DNA of 16,619 bases, taken from assembly GCA_002698425.1 (NCBI GenBank), contig NZXU01000082.1, forward strand, positions 1 to 16,619. The letters run 5' to 3'. The stretch's first letter is position 1, and every line of letters begins with the position of its first letter. The translations under genes were made by a program, and so were the position numbers. The stretch comes from Ahrensia sp. Its GTDB lineage: Bacteria; Pseudomonadota; Alphaproteobacteria; Rhizobiales; Rhizobiaceae. The notes below the pieces were generated by a model. It was not told the origin of the DNA and searched no databases. It worked only from the letters and a program-made list of their open reading frames with translations. This document shows, in pieces, positions 1 to 11,686 of the stretch.

Positions 1-147
1 CAGATAGGCCGTCAGCGCCAGCTTCAGCGCGATCGGCGTCGTGCCGATATCCTCGGCGATCGCCGGCAACGCGGTCGAGATCACCGTCGAATCCATGTGC
101 TCCATGAAGAGCGCGATGGCGAGGACAAGGGGGACTGTGCGGTTCAA
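1..147 (-). CDS. MFS multidrug efflux transporter, EmrB/QacA-like, N-terminal fragment
   Basis: The gene runs off the left edge; only about 49 N-terminal residues are visible. They read LNRTVPLVLAIALF, then MEHMDSTVISTALPAIAEDI, then GTTPIALKLALTAYL. This is the first membrane helix and the DSTxxxxALPxIAxxL signature of 14-helix (DHA2) major facilitator drug/proton antiporters of the inner membrane. The start is inferred as TTG at 147-145 because family members usually begin with M-N-R just before this helix. An in-frame stop lies about 45 bases upstream with no ATG in between, and the nearest ATG (inside FMEH) would remove part of helix 1. No clear ribosome-binding site is seen. It is divergent from the DUF898 gene. 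The substrate cannot be told from this fragment. Confidence 0.8.
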   Translation of the reverse strand, partial: MNRTVPLVLAIALFMEHMDSTVISTALPAIAEDIGTTPIALKLALTAYL

Positions 148-355
148 GGGCGGGGATTTCGCATGACAGGCGTGATAAACCCGTTATGGCGCAACCCGCC
201 GAAATGGCAAGTCGCCGGAATTCGGGCGAGGTCGCGCAAAAAGGTCTCGAAACACGGCTCGGCCGGCCGTTTTATGGCTGGCGCCTTTGCTCTCGCGCGG
301 CTATGGCAACAGGGCAGGGGCGTAGTATTTTGATTTATATTGATGGGGAATTTAC
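148..355. other. Divergent intergenic region between the MFS and DUF898 genes
   Basis: This 208-base gap separates two genes read outwards and should hold both promoters. The last 40 bases before the DUF898 gene are AT-rich compared with their surroundings (around 325-355), as expected for a promoter. A Shine-Dalgarno-like GGGGAA (345-350) sits five bases before the ATG at 356. I could not pick a convincing -35/-10 pair. Short open frames across this stretch have no recognisable protein similarity and look spurious. Confidence 0.4.
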
Positions 356-1414
356 ATGGATGACGTTTCGCGACGGAGCATCGAGCGGTTCCATTTCAAT
401 GGTTCCGCAGGGGAATACTTCGGAATCTGGATCGTCAATGTCCTGCTGACGATCCTCACGCTCGGCATATATTCGGCCTGGGCGAAGGTTCGGCGCCTCC
501 GCTACTTTTACGGAAACACGTTCCTGGCCCGGCACAGCTTTGAATACCATGCCCGCCCCATCCAGATATTGATCGGACGCATCATCGCTATCGTCATTCT
601 GGCGGCCTACAATGTGCTGGTGAACGTGAACCCGATAGCGGGCCTGTTCGCGTTTCTTGGCCTGCTGTTGTTGCTGCCGTTTCTGGTCGCCCGCGGCCTG
701 CGTTTCCACGCCCGCGTGTCCAGCTATCGAAATGTCCGCTTCGATTTCGCCGGCGGTTACGGAGGCGCGCTCGTGGCCTTTATCATCGGGCCGATTCTGG
801 CGGCCCTGACCCTCGGCATTTTCGCGCCGCAGGCGAGCCGCTGGCATTACCGTTACGTGTTCAACAATCTTCGCTATGGCGGCCGCAGCTTTCTCTCCAC
901 CCCCCGGCTCGGCGCGCTCTACCGGGTCTGGCTGCTCCCCGCCATCGTGGCGGTCGTCAGCATTGTGGCGATCTTCGGCATCTCGGTCTTTGCGGGCGTT
1001 CTCGGTGAAATGGAAACGCTCGAGGAAGACTATGCGCAAGCCGGCATCATCGCCATGATCTACCTGCTCATGCTGACCCTCCTCGTCTCCTACGCGCTCG
1101 CAGGACTCTTCTACGCGGCCGGCGTCCGCAACGTCGTGTTTCAGGCGACGGTGTTCGATGGAAAACACCGGCTGGAGTCCGATTTCGGCAGGCGGCGCTA
1201 TGCGTGGATCGCCATCACAAACCTTCTCGTGACGATGGTCACTTTCGGGCTGATGCGCCCTTGGGCGGCTGTCCGGATGGCCCGCTACACCTGGTCCCAC
1301 ACGGCGCTCGAGATGGACGGAGACCTTGGAACATATTTGTCCGAGCTGAAGGACGAAACCGGGGTTGTCGGCGCCGAGTTCATGGACTTCGAGGGTATCG
1401 ATATTGGCTTCTGA
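356..1414 (+). CDS. YjgN/DUF898 family polytopic membrane protein
   Basis: The 352-residue product is an inner-membrane protein of the DUF898 (YjgN) family, whose biochemical function is unknown. The family pattern is seen as repeated blocks: a soluble FHFNGSAGEYFGIWIVN lead-in, then a hydrophobic segment ending in LTLGIYSAWAKVRRLRYFY (about 24-50), and a later equivalent block TFGLMRPWAAVRMARYTW near 290-310. Further hydrophobic stretches fall near 73-110, 138-156, 200-225 and 233-255, so about six membrane passes are likely. The start ATG has GGGGAA five bases upstream. The stop codon lies inside the start region of the M48 peptidase gene (11-base overlap from the TTG at 1404), so the two are almost certainly co-transcribed and translationally coupled. 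The pair may act together at the membrane; this is inferred from context only. Confidence 0.88.
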   Translation: MDDVSRRSIERFHFNGSAGEYFGIWIVNVLLTILTLGIYSAWAKVRRLRYFYGNTFLARHSFEYHARPIQILIGRIIAIVILAAYNVLVNVNPIAGLFAFLGLLLLLPFLVARGLRFHARVSSYRNVRFDFAGGYGGALVAFIIGPILAALTLGIFAPQASRWHYRYVFNNLRYGGRSFLSTPRLGALYRVWLLPAIVAVVSIVAIFGISVFAGVLGEMETLEEDYAQAGIIAMIYLLMLTLLVSYALAGLFYAAGVRNVVFQATVFDGKHRLESDFGRRRYAWIAITNLLVTMVTFGLMRPWAAVRMARYTWSHTALEMDGDLGTYLSELKDETGVVGAEFMDFEGIDIGF

Positions 1415-2471
1415 TCATCTGCGGGTGGAAGGCGACTTCTTCGCCGCCCGGTCCAGCGATGCGCGGCGCGCCGTCCTCACGCGCGAGCCGGACGGAATGC
1501 TGCGCATTCTGGACGCGGACGGCGTCGAGATCGCGGCCGCCGGTCCGGGCGAGGCGGAGATATCGCCTCGGATCGCCAATATTCCGCGCCGTATCCATTT
1601 CGCCGAAGCGGGCCTGTTCGTCACGACGGACAATGACGGCGTCGACGGCCTCGATACGACGCGCCGCGGTCGAAGAGGCGCCCTGATCCACCGCCTCGAA
1701 CGGTTTCGCCTCCATTTGCTCGCCCTTGCCGTCTTCGCCGCGCTTTGCGTTGTCGGAATCTATCGTTTCGCGCTGCCCGCCATGGTCGAGGTGGCCGTCG
1801 CGGTCACCCCGCCCGTCGTTCCGAGATTGATCAGTTCCGGCGCGATCGACTCGCTCGACCGGCTGGTCCTGTCGGAGACGGCGCTGGAACAGGCGCGCCG
1901 GGAAGAGATCACTGCGCGCTTCCGGGTGCTGGCGGGGCATTCGAAGAGGGGGCCTGACGGTTACACGCTCCTGTACCGGGATGGCGGCATCATCGGGCCG
2001 AATGCGTTCGCCTTGCCGGATGGTAAGATCATACTGACCGACCAGCTCGTCCGCCTTGCGACCGATGACGACATGATCCTTGGCGTCCTTGCCCACGAGA
2101 TCGGTCACGTGGAACACCAGCATTCCCTTCGCCAGCTTTATCGGCTGGCCGGCATGACGGCCATGATCATGCTGATCGCGGGAGATGTCGGAGAGGCGGT
2201 GGAGGAGGTGTTGGTCGACGCGACCGCGCTTCTCTCGCTGTCCTATTCACGCGATCACGAAAGCGAGGCCGACCGCTACAGCGCGGACCTCATGCTGCGG
2301 GCGGGTCTCGATCCGCTCTCCGTCAACCGGTTCTTCGAAATGCTGATGGAGGAACTGGATTTGCCGGATGACAGCGGAATATTGTCGACGCATCCGGCAA
2401 CGTCCGAGCGTATCGAAGCGCTGGAAGCCTATGTGGAACGGCTGCGGACCGGCCCGGAGACCGCGCGTTAG
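1404..2471 (+). CDS. Membrane-anchored M48 family zinc metallopeptidase
   Basis: The 355-residue product has three parts: a soluble N-terminal domain (about 1-95, sequence-rich in short beta-type segments), one strong membrane helix (about 104-124, HLLALAVFAALCVVGIYRFA), and an M48 peptidase domain. The zinc site is HEIGH at residues 231-235, with H231 and H235 as ligands and E232 as catalytic base; the third ligand is probably E286 in the downstream ESEADRYSADLM helix. The domain also has the family's NAFALPDGKIILTDQL strand. M48 enzymes such as HtpX, Oma1 and LoiP degrade or process membrane and envelope proteins. The start chosen is TTG at 1404, with GAGGG (1391-1395) eight bases upstream; an ATG at 1365 in the same frame would overlap the upstream gene by 50 bases and lacks a good ribosome site. 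It ends six bases from the stop of the convergent transglutaminase-like gene. Confidence 0.88.
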   Translation: MASDHLRVEGDFFAARSSDARRAVLTREPDGMLRILDADGVEIAAAGPGEAEISPRIANIPRRIHFAEAGLFVTTDNDGVDGLDTTRRGRRGALIHRLERFRLHLLALAVFAALCVVGIYRFALPAMVEVAVAVTPPVVPRLISSGAIDSLDRLVLSETALEQARREEITARFRVLAGHSKRGPDGYTLLYRDGGIIGPNAFALPDGKIILTDQLVRLATDDDMILGVLAHEIGHVEHQHSLRQLYRLAGMTAMIMLIAGDVGEAVEEVLVDATALLSLSYSRDHESEADRYSADLMLRAGLDPLSVNRFFEMLMEELDLPDDSGILSTHPATSERIEALEAYVERLRTGPETAR

Positions 2472-2477
2472 GCGCCG

Positions 2478-3350
2478 TCAGCTTGCCTTGCCATAGGCGT
2501 CGACGAGCGGAGTATCTGTCATTCTTATATCGAGGCGCGCCGCCCTCAAACCGCCATCCGCGGTGAGCCACATCGGTTCGCCGATCAGCTTCAGCGCGTG
2601 CACCTGCAAGTCGGGAAAGTCGAGCCCCATCGAATGCGCCACGGCGACCCGGCTGCCGGGCTTTGGATTGAGCCCGCAGCAGATGCTGCGCGTGCCCATC
2701 TTCAGGTGGTGGGCGATGTCCCATTCCAGAACCGCGCCCTGGTGGCGGGTGACGACCCAGCAATGCATGTCGTCGCAGCAGCCGTTCTTTTCCGCCGGGA
2801 AGAAGTAGCCGGTCACATAGCCCGCCTCGAATCCGGCCGAGCGCAGCGCCGCGATCAGATAGGTGTTGATGTCGACGCAGGAGCCTTCGGTCAGCCCGCA
2901 ACCGAGATGCGGAATAGCGTCGAGGCCGTCGTAATACTTGGTCGCCGGATGGCCGTAGGTGAATTTCTCGGCCGTGTCGTTGACGATCGCGGCGATCGCC
3001 GCATGTCCGTCTCGCGCCTCCTCGGCGATCCGGCGCGCATCGCGGACGAGCTCGGTCGCCGCGCGCGTGAACCGCGTCTCGCGCGGCCGGAACAGCGCCT
3101 CGGGATACTGGCCCGCGATCCCGGCGAAGCGATAGGTCAGCGTCACCGGGTCGTCGCCGTCCGCTTCGATCAGCGCGGCCATCTGGCCCGTCGCCGTCTC
3201 GCCGGCCAGCGAAAACGTGCCGCCGCCCACCGCAAGGGAAAGCGGCGTCTGGTAGGGCGTCGGGATGCCGGACGGGGCCAGCAACCGGCCTGTGTCCGAT
3301 GCCTCGGGATGGACCGTGACGGTGACGGTCGTGATGTCGGCGGCGCTCAT
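2478..3350 (-). CDS. Transglutaminase-like cysteine hydrolase fold protein
   Basis: The 290-residue product fits the transglutaminase-like (papain-fold) superfamily. An N-terminal beta-type region (1-95) is followed by a helical segment and the core, in which a Cys-His-Asp triad can be read: C158 in EGSCVDINTYLIAALRSAG, H196 in DDMHCWV, and D211 in LEWDIAHH. No signal peptide is seen, so it is probably cytoplasmic. In bacteria such proteins act as proteases or amide hydrolases more often than as cross-linkers; the substrate here is unknown. Extra cysteines are frequent around the active site (C151, C191, C192, C197, C224, C225). The start at 3350 is set by AAGGGG seven bases upstream and lies two bases past the permease stop, so it is the third gene of the arsR operon. 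A longer reading to 3404 would run into the permease gene and is rejected. Confidence 0.8.
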   Translation of the reverse strand: MSAADITTVTVTVHPEASDTGRLLAPSGIPTPYQTPLSLAVGGGTFSLAGETATGQMAALIEADGDDPVTLTYRFAGIAGQYPEALFRPRETRFTRAATELVRDARRIAEEARDGHAAIAAIVNDTAEKFTYGHPATKYYDGLDAIPHLGCGLTEGSCVDINTYLIAALRSAGFEAGYVTGYFFPAEKNGCCDDMHCWVVTRHQGAVLEWDIAHHLKMGTRSICCGLNPKPGSRVAVAHSMGLDFPDLQVHALKLIGEPMWLTADGGLRAARLDIRMTDTPLVDAYGKAS

Positions 3351-3351
3351 T

Positions 3352-4388
3352 TCAGCCCCTTGCGATGATCTGGAACGCCACGCCGGCGAGGATCGCGCCG
3401 GCAATGCCGAGGCCGAGATAGGCCGCGAAGACCTCGCGTTTGACCAGCGACCAGACGGCGGCCATGGCGGGAACCGAACTGACCGCGCCTGCCACCATGA
3501 AGGCCATCGCCGCGCCCGCGCTCATCCCCTGTTCGGTGAGCCCGGCCAGAAGTGGCGGCGCGACATAGGAGTTGAGATAGGCCGGCATGCCGACCAGCGC
3601 CGCGATCCCGATCGGCAGCAATCCCTCGCCGCCGACGAGGCCCGCGACCATGGAGGCCGGCACGTAGAGGATCAGCAGCGCCTCCAGTACGTAGGCGAGC
3701 GCCAGCCATTTGACGAGGAACAGCGCATTGGCCGCCGCTTCGCCGCGGAACATCTCCATCCGCTTGTCCTCGCGCCAGAATCGCCAGACCGGCGTGCCGG
3801 AAAAGGGCGACTTGCCGCATCCGCAGCCTCCGCCGGACCGCGGCTTGAGCGGGTCGGCGAACCGGCCGCTCGCGATCGCCGCGCGCATGGCGAAGCCGCC
3901 GAACAGGCCGAGCCCCACCGCCGCGATCGCCTTGCCGATGGCGAAATCCCAGCCGAGCGCGCCCGCCGTGATCAGCAAAGTCGGCGGATCGATCAGCGGC
4001 GACGACAGCCAGAAGGCCATCACGGCGGGCAGCGGCGCGCCGACCGCCAGAAGCCCGGCGATGAACGGGATCACCTGGCACGAACAGAACGGCGCCAGCC
4101 CGCCGAACAGGGCGGCCAGCACGATCATCCGGTTCTCGCGGCCCTGGAAGGCTTTCGCGACCAGGCTTTCCGCGCCCGACGCCTTCAGCCCGGCGATCAG
4201 CAGCACGGCGACCGCGATATAGGGCAGGGTGCCCGCGAAGGCCCCCGTCGCGATGGACAGGACTTCGCCGAGCCTTTCAGGATCCAGCGCCGCGACCAGC
4301 AGGGGCGTGGCGAGCGTGATCGTCCAGGGCGTCAGCAGCCAGTCTTTCCAGGCGAGCCGGCTTCCGGCTCCCGTCTGCAGGGCGTCGC

Positions 4389-4392
<4 letters not shown>
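3352..4392 (-). CDS. ArsP/DUF318 (YraQ-type) permease, probable metal or organoarsenical efflux
   Basis: The 346-residue product is a polytopic inner-membrane permease of the DUF318 family, which includes ArsP (methylarsenite efflux) and other proposed metal exporters. The signature is GGLAPFCSCQVIPF (about 98-110; C103 and C105), then a second part AFWLSSPLIDPPTLLITAGA (126-145). A mirrored second half carries GMPAYLNSYVAPPLLAGL (268-285). About eight to nine hydrophobic segments can be seen. The central loop has a glycine/cysteine patch GGGCGCGK (C190, C192) that could bind a soft metal or metalloid. The ATG at 4392 has GGGAGA seven bases upstream and overlaps the repressor stop as ATGA, indicating translational coupling. 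Sitting behind an ArsR-type gene with a C-terminal cysteine cluster supports arsenical or heavy-metal export; the true substrate cannot be decided from sequence. Confidence 0.82.
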
Positions 4393-6356
<1,964 letters not shown>

Positions 6357-6369
6357 TCGCGGCGGACCG

Positions 6370-6960
6370 ATGACCGACCAGACGCCCGGCGCCGCCAACC
6401 CGCTCCGCAGCCCCGCCATCCTCGCCCTGTTCGCGATCACGGCGGGGGGCTTTCTGTGGATTGCGCTCGTCACCGCCCCGGCCTTCGAACAGGCCGCCGG
6501 CGTGCCGCTGCCCGACGGCCGTATCTTCGGCTACCTGCCGTCGGACGTCGCCGCCATGCATGCGGCCGTCAAGGCCAATCCGGAAGCGGCCGTGATCGCC
6601 AACCGCCTCTACCGGACGCTGGAATTCATCCTTCCGGCTTTGGTGGCGCTGTCGGTCACCCTGCTCGCCGCCTCGGGCTTCGCCGCGCTGGTCCGGCTGG
6701 GCTCGACCTTGCCGGTCCCGCTGACGCGCATCATCTCCGGCGCGATCTCGGTGCCCTATCTGGTCATCGACCTGCGCGAGAACGGGCTGGCCCAGGCGCT
6801 GTTTTCCGCCCAGTCGCTCGCCGGCGACGTGCCGGTCGGCATCGCCCGCATGCTGCCGGCCTTCACCGCGTGGAAATTCGCCACCCTCGGCGCGGCCCAG
6901 CTGGTCGTCCTCGCGATCTGGTTCCAGGTGGCGCTGCGCGCGCGCAGGCAGCCGAAATGA
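6370..6960 (+). CDS. Unrecognised four-helix membrane protein
   Basis: I do not recognise a named family for this 196-residue product. Four hydrophobic segments are visible: about 16-36, 84-110, 118-134 and 163-188. A polar stretch between the first two contains the proline-rich APAFEQAAGVPLPDG. The C-terminus is basic (RARRQPK), which favours a cytoplasmic end. There is no signal peptide beyond the first helix. The start ATG at 6370 has GGCGGA just upstream; an ATG at 6349 would overlap the guaB stop and adds seven non-hydrophobic residues. The stop overlaps the MAPEG start as ATGA, so these two small membrane genes are translationally coupled behind guaB. A role in membrane or lipid chemistry with the MAPEG partner is only a guess. 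Confidence 0.72.
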   Translation: MTDQTPGAANPLRSPAILALFAITAGGFLWIALVTAPAFEQAAGVPLPDGRIFGYLPSDVAAMHAAVKANPEAAVIANRLYRTLEFILPALVALSVTLLAASGFAALVRLGSTLPVPLTRIISGAISVPYLVIDLRENGLAQALFSAQSLAGDVPVGIARMLPAFTAWKFATLGAAQLVVLAIWFQVALRARRQPK

Positions 6961-7373
6961 ACCAGGCCCTGATCTTCTGGCCGGTGATCGCCCAGGTCCT
7001 GCTGACCTTCGTCGCCTATCTCGTCATGAGCAATCGCCGCATCGCCGCCGTGAAGGCGGGCGAGGCGAGGGCGCGCGATTTCAAGGTTCCGAAAGACCCG
7101 GACATGAGCGCCACCGCGGCCCGCAACGTCACCAACCAGTTCGAATTGCCGGTGCTCTTCTATGTCGTCTGCCTCGCCTTCCACCAGGTCGGCGCGGTCG
7201 ACTGGACCGCACTGGTCCTCGCCTGGGCCTTCGTCGCCGCCCGCGTCGTCCACGCTTATGTGCACATGACCTTCAACGCGGTCCTGCTGCGCCGCCGCCT
7301 CTTCATCGCCGGCTTCGTCTTCGTCGCCCTGCTATGGATCTGGTTCGCCGTGGCGCTCCTTACCGGAATTTAA
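6957..7373 (+). CDS. MAPEG family membrane protein
   Basis: The 138-residue product has the size and four-helix layout of the MAPEG family (membrane-associated proteins in eicosanoid and glutathione metabolism). Family marks include NQFELPVLFYVVCLAF (60-75) and the RVVHAYVHMTFN segment (96-107), which resembles the conserved N-x-x-E-x-P and R-x-x-H motifs of helices 2 and 3. Eukaryotic members are glutathione transferases or leukotriene synthases; bacterial members are mostly uncharacterised, and glutathione dependence here is only inferred. Hydrophobic segments are about 5-24, 63-77, 82-100 and 114-136. The start overlaps the stop of the preceding membrane gene by four bases, placing it as the last gene of a guaB transcription unit. 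Confidence 0.85.
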   Translation: MNQALIFWPVIAQVLLTFVAYLVMSNRRIAAVKAGEARARDFKVPKDPDMSATAARNVTNQFELPVLFYVVCLAFHQVGAVDWTALVLAWAFVAARVVHAYVHMTFNAVLLRRRLFIAGFVFVALLWIWFAVALLTGI

Positions 7374-7379
7374 TTTGAT

Positions 7380-7428
7380 CCGGTCCCCCGCCAGACACAG
7401 ATAGTCTGTGATGCAGGAAACGGACCGG
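7380..7428. promoter_or_regulatory. Nested inverted repeats upstream of the intradiol dioxygenase gene
   Basis: An inner dyad CACAGA-TAG-TCTGTG (7396-7410) lies inside an outer pair CCGGTCC (7380-7386) and GGACCGG (7422-7428). Their centres differ by only one base. The structure fills the 57-base gap between the MAPEG stop and the dioxygenase start. It could be a regulator site or an mRNA hairpin; there is no T-run, so it is not an obvious terminator. AGGAA (7415-7419) near its 3' side may be part of the ribosome site. Confidence 0.4.
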
Positions 7429-7430
7429 AC

Positions 7431-8207
7431 ATGATCAAGAGACGCACCATCATCGTCGGCGGCGCTGCCGCCGCCACGGCATTTTCCCTCTTTCCGGCGC
7501 GCAGCCAGGTCGTGACCGGCCGCTCTTTTGACTGGAACGGCGCGGACTTTCTCTCCGGCGGCACGTCGAATGTTCCGGACGCGCTTCCCGAACCCGTCTT
7601 CCGCTCCGCCCCCAATTGCGTCACCACCGGATGCAAGACGCTGGGTCCCTGCTACATGCAGGATCCGCAGGAGCGATACGACATTTCCGAGGGCTTCCCC
7701 GGCCTGCCCGTTCGCATCGCCTTGCGCGTCGTCGATGCCGCCGGCTGCGAGCCGATCCCGGATGCGACCGTCGATATCTGGCACACCAATGCGCGCGGCG
7801 TTTACACGGGCGACGACACCGCTTCCATGTGCACGCGGAACGATGCCGAGGCGACGGCATCCGAGGCGTTCCGGGGATACGGGGTGACCGACGGCGACGG
7901 CCGCGTCGAATTTCTGACCGTCTATCCCGGCTGGTATCGCGGCCGCACGGTCCATATCCACCTGCGCGTCCTTGTCGGCGGCGAGGAACTGCTGGTCAGC
8001 CAGTTGCTCTTCGACGATGCGCTCAGCGATCTCGTCTATGCCGACCATCCCGACTATGCGGGCCGCGGCGAACGCGACCGGACCAATGCCAATGACGGCA
8101 TCTTCGCCTCGGACGAATTTGGCGACTACATTTTCGACGTAGAACGCGCCGACGGCGTCCTGCTGGCGAGCTACACGATCGGCGTCGACCGTCAGGGCAA
8201 CTGTTAG
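7431..8207 (+). CDS. Intradiol ring-cleavage dioxygenase-like protein with Tat signal
   Basis: The 258-residue product belongs to the intradiol dioxygenase family, Fe(III) enzymes that open catechol-type rings between the two hydroxyls. It begins with a twin-arginine signal, KRRTIIVGGAAAATAFSLFP, with a likely cleavage near residues 24-26, so it is expected to fold in the cytoplasm and be exported. The core carries all four expected iron ligands: Y125 (ATVDIWHTNARGVYTG), Y169 in YPGWYRGR, and H175 and H177 in TVHIHL, plus the conserved R172. The loop between the second tyrosine and the HxH motif is short compared with protocatechuate 3,4-dioxygenase. No catechol-pathway genes (ring hydroxylase, cycloisomerase) are nearby, so the substrate is unknown. 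It ends 13 bases before the stop of convergent oxyR. Confidence 0.85.
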   Translation: MIKRRTIIVGGAAAATAFSLFPARSQVVTGRSFDWNGADFLSGGTSNVPDALPEPVFRSAPNCVTTGCKTLGPCYMQDPQERYDISEGFPGLPVRIALRVVDAAGCEPIPDATVDIWHTNARGVYTGDDTASMCTRNDAEATASEAFRGYGVTDGDGRVEFLTVYPGWYRGRTVHIHLRVLVGGEELLVSQLLFDDALSDLVYADHPDYAGRGERDRTNANDGIFASDEFGDYIFDVERADGVLLASYTIGVDRQGNC

Positions 8208-8220
8208 ATCCGGATAGGCT

Positions 8221-9141
8221 CTAAGCCGCCTCCGCCTGCGCCAAAATCCCGTCCGCCACCGCCTTGATCGACTGCGCCAGCGCGCCGAAATCCGGCAGCC
8301 GCTTCGAGGATTTGCGCCAGAACAGCGCGACGTCGCGATGCGGAGCGGGCGCGGCGAAGGGCGTGATCGTCAGCCCGCGCAGGCTCGCCGTCTCGCTCGG
8401 GATCGCGATCTCCGGCAACAGCGTCAGCCCCATCCCGTTGGACACCATCTGCAACAGCGTCGTCATCGACGTCGCGCCGAAATTGACCAGCCGCCGCTCC
8501 GTGCCCTTGGCGCAGACGGCGAGCGCCTGGTCGCGGAGGCAGTGGCCCTCGTCGAGCAGCATCAGCCGGTCGAGCGCCACCTGGTCCTCGGTCAGCGGCG
8601 AATGCAGCACATCCGAGCCGCTGGTCGCGCTGGCGATATAGAAGCGGTCCCGGAAGATATGCTCGGCATGCAGGTCCGGCTCGTTGATCGGTTCCGCCGC
8701 GACGATCGCGTCGAGCCCGCCATCCAGCAATTCGCCCACCAGCGTGTCGGTGATCGCCTCGCGCACCTTCAGTTCCAGCTTCGGATAATGCGCCTGCAGA
8801 TGCGGGATCAGATGCGGCAGCAGATAGGGCGCGATGGTCGGGATCATGCCGATCCGCAAGGATCCGACGAGCAGGCCGCGATCCTGCGACAGCATCTCCT
8901 CGAGCGACTGCACGTCGCGCAGGATGCGGCGGATATGCGGCAGGATCCGCTGTCCGGCCTCGGTCAGCACCACCCGGCCGTGCCGGCGCTCCACCAGCTT
9001 GCGCCCCAGCCGCGCCTCCATGTCCATGATCTGGGCCGACATGGCCGGCTGCGTGATGTTCACGGCGGCCGCCGCCCTGCCGAAATGCAGCGCCCGCGCC
9101 AGCGCGTCGAAATAATGCATCTGCTTGAGCGTCAGCTTCAT
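8221..9141 (-). CDS. oxyR: LysR-family peroxide sensor OxyR
   Basis: The 306-residue product is a LysR-type regulator with an N-terminal winged helix (1-60; reading helix around AAAAVNITQPAMSAQIMDME) and a C-terminal sensing domain. Both redox cysteines of OxyR are present: C201 and C210 in LLDEGHCLRDQALAVCAKG, with the same nine-residue spacing as C199/C208 of E. coli, where hydrogen peroxide forms a disulfide and turns the protein into an activator. It is divergent from katG across a 119-base region, a standard arrangement for an OxyR-controlled catalase gene, and probably also controls itself. The start codon has only a weak purine-rich AAGAAAAAG upstream. The assignment as OxyR rather than a generic LysR rests on the cysteine pair and the neighbour. 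Confidence 0.94.
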   Translation of the reverse strand: MKLTLKQMHYFDALARALHFGRAAAAVNITQPAMSAQIMDMEARLGRKLVERRHGRVVLTEAGQRILPHIRRILRDVQSLEEMLSQDRGLLVGSLRIGMIPTIAPYLLPHLIPHLQAHYPKLELKVREAITDTLVGELLDGGLDAIVAAEPINEPDLHAEHIFRDRFYIASATSGSDVLHSPLTEDQVALDRLMLLDEGHCLRDQALAVCAKGTERRLVNFGATSMTTLLQMVSNGMGLTLLPEIAIPSETASLRGLTITPFAAPAPHRDVALFWRKSSKRLPDFGALAQSIKAVADGILAQAEAA

Positions 9142-11426
<2,285 letters not shown>

Positions 11427-11451
11427 TCGAACCGGACCGCAAAAAGAACAA

Positions 11452-11485
11452 GGCCGGCGCGGACAACCGCGCCGGCCGAATTTTT
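11452..11485 (+). terminator. Rho-independent terminator of katG
   Basis: A perfect 11-bp stem, GGCCGGCGCGG (11452-11462) and CCGCGCCGGCC (11467-11477), closes on an ACAA loop. It is followed by GAA and a run of five T (11481-11485). It starts 25 bases after the katG stop. Confidence 0.88.
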
Positions 11486-11539
11486 AGCCAATCCTGCGAC
11501 GGCCAAATCGGCTGAGGCTGAAGCGCGAAACCTCGCTGG

Positions 11540-11686
11540 CGTCATCCCGGGGCCGCGAAGCGGAACCCGGGATCCAGCAGCGATCAAGTCCTTGATCGCA
11601 AGAGACTCTTTCCCGGTCCCGCCACTATCCTGCAAAGCCTCGGCTCTGGATGCCGGGTTGCGCTTGCCGCGCCCCCGGCATGACGA
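11540..11686. repeat. REP/BIME-like palindromic repeat element
   Basis: The left arm (11540-11577) begins CGTCATCCCGGGG and ends CCCGGGATCCAG. The right arm (11646-11686) is its inverted copy, matching at 34 of 38 left-arm positions by hand alignment. Each arm also folds on itself: in the left one CCCGGG flanks CCGC-GAA-GCGG. Between the arms sits a further perfect hairpin, GCGATCAAG-TC-CTTGATCGC (11580-11599). This is the look of an interspersed palindromic element (paired REPs, or a MITE-like remnant). The arm sequence resembles intergenic repeats I associate with many alphaproteobacterial genomes. No protein is encoded. Confidence 0.75.

Noticed and set aside
2472..2477. A bidirectional terminator between the convergent peptidase and transglutaminase genes
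   Set aside because: Only six bases separate the stops and no stem with T-run was found in the flanking coding ends.
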